Below are positions 63,037 to 64,000 of a DNA stretch of 64,000 bases, piece by piece. Numbering within the stretch: the first letter of the stretch is position 1; each line of letters opens with the position of its first letter. The stretch comes from Ww85 sp963745765. GTDB lineage: Bacteria > Desulfobacterota > Desulfobulbia > Desulfobulbales > Desulfocapsaceae. The translations under genes and the position numbers were made by a program. Under the pieces are notes generated by a model. That model saw only the letters and a list, made by a program, of their open reading frames with translations. It made no database searches and was not told the origin of the DNA. The stretch lies in the NCBI GenBank assembly GCA_963745765.1, contig CAVUYQ010000015.1:372001-436000 (forward strand). Reading direction: 5' to 3'.

Positions 63037-63225
63037 TTACCAGCTATCTCCCACCACCAGACTCAGGTCCAGACATTTTTCCTGTTCTTCATCAGACAGT
63101 TCTTCTTTGGTTCGGATACTGCCCTTCAGATCGTCGGCGTAACAGGCATATTCTTTTCCCTGTTTATCATGCACCCATACCATCTTTTTGTACTCTTCCG
63201 AAATTATTTCACCTCGCATGCTCAT
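63037..63225 (-). CDS. Small conserved-looking hypothetical protein
   Basis: A 62-residue acidic protein starting MSMRGEIISEEYKKMVWVHD and ending LDLSLVVGDSW. CYADDLKGSIRTKEELSDEE in the middle is charged and probably helical. GGGAG lies six bases before ATG 63225, and a perfect terminator follows its stop, so it is a real gene. No domain recognised. It lies between the catabolic run and the integrase remnant. Confidence 0.6.
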   Translation of the reverse strand: MSMRGEIISEEYKKMVWVHDKQGKEYACYADDLKGSIRTKEELSDEEQEKCLDLSLVVGDSW

Positions 63226-63516
63226 GGCGATCTCCCTTGTGTTTGTCTATAGTTTACAGCGTTCTTTTAAGCAACTAATGCAAGCGGCGTCTCAAGATGA
63301 GGGGCGCGCTTTGTGCAGCGTCCTGCTCGCTCTGTTGCCTTGCCTATAGATTAAATACGGTCATGTGGTAATACAAGGGTAAGAAAAAAGCAGTAAAATG
63401 GTAGGCACTACTATCAATATGCCGGAGTGTCATGAGTACCCGAATAATTGGATATCTGAAAACTGATGATACGGCTACCCCGGCTGTGCCATTAGACCTC
63501 GAGAACCGCTGCCCCT
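63226..63516. other. Intergenic region before the integrase remnant
   Basis: About 290 bases with no gene. If the integrase at 63517 was once active, an attachment site could lie near, but no inverted repeat pair typical of attI or attC was recognised by eye. Confidence 0.4.
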
Positions 63517-64000
63517 TCAGCCGTGCCTGAGAATATCAGGTGGTGATGTGACCGGATCACGCATATCTTTGATTATGTGGGTATAGATCATCGTTGTTTC
63601 AATCCGGGCATGCCCCAGGTGTTCCTCGATCTGACGTATGTCTACTCCTGCAAGAAGCAGGTGTGTGGTAAAGCTATGCCTCATGGTGTGTATAGATCCA
63701 TGCTTGTGAATTGATGTTTTGTATAATGCTGCTTTGAAGGCTATTTGCAGAGATTTCGGGTGTACGTGAGACCGGCCGTATCGTATCGCCCTGCGGTTCT
63801 CCTCCCGATTGACGACCAGCATAAAAGCAGGTAAAATACATATGAACAGCCTGGGCCGCCTGTCTTACCTGCCAATCGTTTATGTTCAGTCGCTCAGCCA
63901 GCGCTTCCAGAAAAAGAGGCAGTTGATCAGTCCACTTGAGTCCCGGCCATTGTCCTCTTTGCTGGTAAAAGGATCATACCCAGTGTACAAAGAATTTTTC
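63517..64000 (-). pseudogene. Integron-type tyrosine recombinase, internally deleted and cut by window edge
   Basis: On the minus strand an N-terminal fragment (WPGLKWTDQLPLFLEALAER and NINDWQVRQAAQAVHMYF) runs in one frame over about 63830-63990. The frame at 63822-63517 then carries only the C-terminal catalytic part: HTMRHSFTTHLLLAGVDIRQ, LGHARIETTMIYTHI and SPPDIL. HTxRHSFATHLL, LGH and TTMIYTH followed by SPxD are hallmarks of integron integrases (IntI-like), and the catalytic H, R, H and Tyr are visible. The middle of the protein (over 150 residues with the first catalytic Arg) is missing and the frames do not join. The gene is a remnant; its 5' end lies beyond the window. Confidence 0.8.

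Overview
The window looks like a chromosomal segment of an anaerobic Desulfobacterota-type bacterium (sulfate reducer or close relative). The basis is the style of the gene content: many one-domain response regulators, sigma-54 activators, universal stress proteins, a CooF/CO-dehydrogenase-like redox cluster and three tripartite tricarboxylate transporters (TTT). No rRNA, tRNA, CRISPR array or intact mobile element was recognised, and a genus cannot be named from the sequence alone.

Layout. 0-5.8 kb (+): the tail of an MmgE/PrpD protein, a first TctC-TctB-TctA transporter (TctA frameshifted), a zinc-free quinone oxidoreductase and an AbrB-family membrane protein. 6.4-15.7 kb: a stress block with three universal stress proteins, a HAD phosphatase-ATPase fusion, a decayed acyl-CoA synthetase/acetyltransferase, and a histidine kinase plus NtrC-type regulator followed by a near-perfect sigma-54 promoter in front of the third stress protein. 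15.7-33.1 kb (-): an unbroken same-strand signalling island of about 17 genes. It holds two paralogous sensor kinases, six receiver proteins, a PAS-sigma-54 activator, a NifX/NifB-type small protein, a pseudokinase-receiver fusion, a PEP-synthase-like protein, and SLC13/DASS and TauE/SafE transporters.

33.8-38 kb: an outer-membrane protein and a large glycosyltransferase fusion. 38.2-45.3 kb (+): a D-tartrate-dehydratase-type catabolic unit with a GntR regulator, a complete TctCBA transporter and an HpcH/HpaI aldolase, closed by a broken 3' copy of the dehydratase. 45.6-49.4 kb: a cytidylate-kinase-like protein, a second MmgE/PrpD protein and a methyltransferase. 49.7-62.9 kb (+): a long catabolic/redox run of sugar-isomerase-like enzyme, GntR regulator, a third TctCBA, CooF-like ferredoxin, a degenerate CO-dehydrogenase-like protein, an FAD/NAD oxidoreductase, two tandem copies of a two-gene Fe-S/unknown module, a 6PGDH-like dehydrogenase and a DapA-family lyase. 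It ends at a 27-bp perfect hairpin. The right edge holds a small gene and a broken integron-type integrase.

The most unusual system is 54.6-60.9 kb. A CODH-fold protein keeps the B-cluster cysteines but appears to lack the D-cluster and Ni-Fe C-cluster ligands. It is linked to a CooF-type ferredoxin, an FNOR-type flavoprotein and a duplicated pair of uncharacterised Fe-S and Cys-containing proteins. It may be an electron-delivery complex serving the carboxylate pathway encoded around it.

Caution: at least a dozen genes carry single-base frameshifts whose restored frames are otherwise well conserved. They are concentrated at 17-22 kb and 29-32 kb. Either this is a strain with recent gene decay or the assembly contains indel errors; the sequence alone cannot decide.
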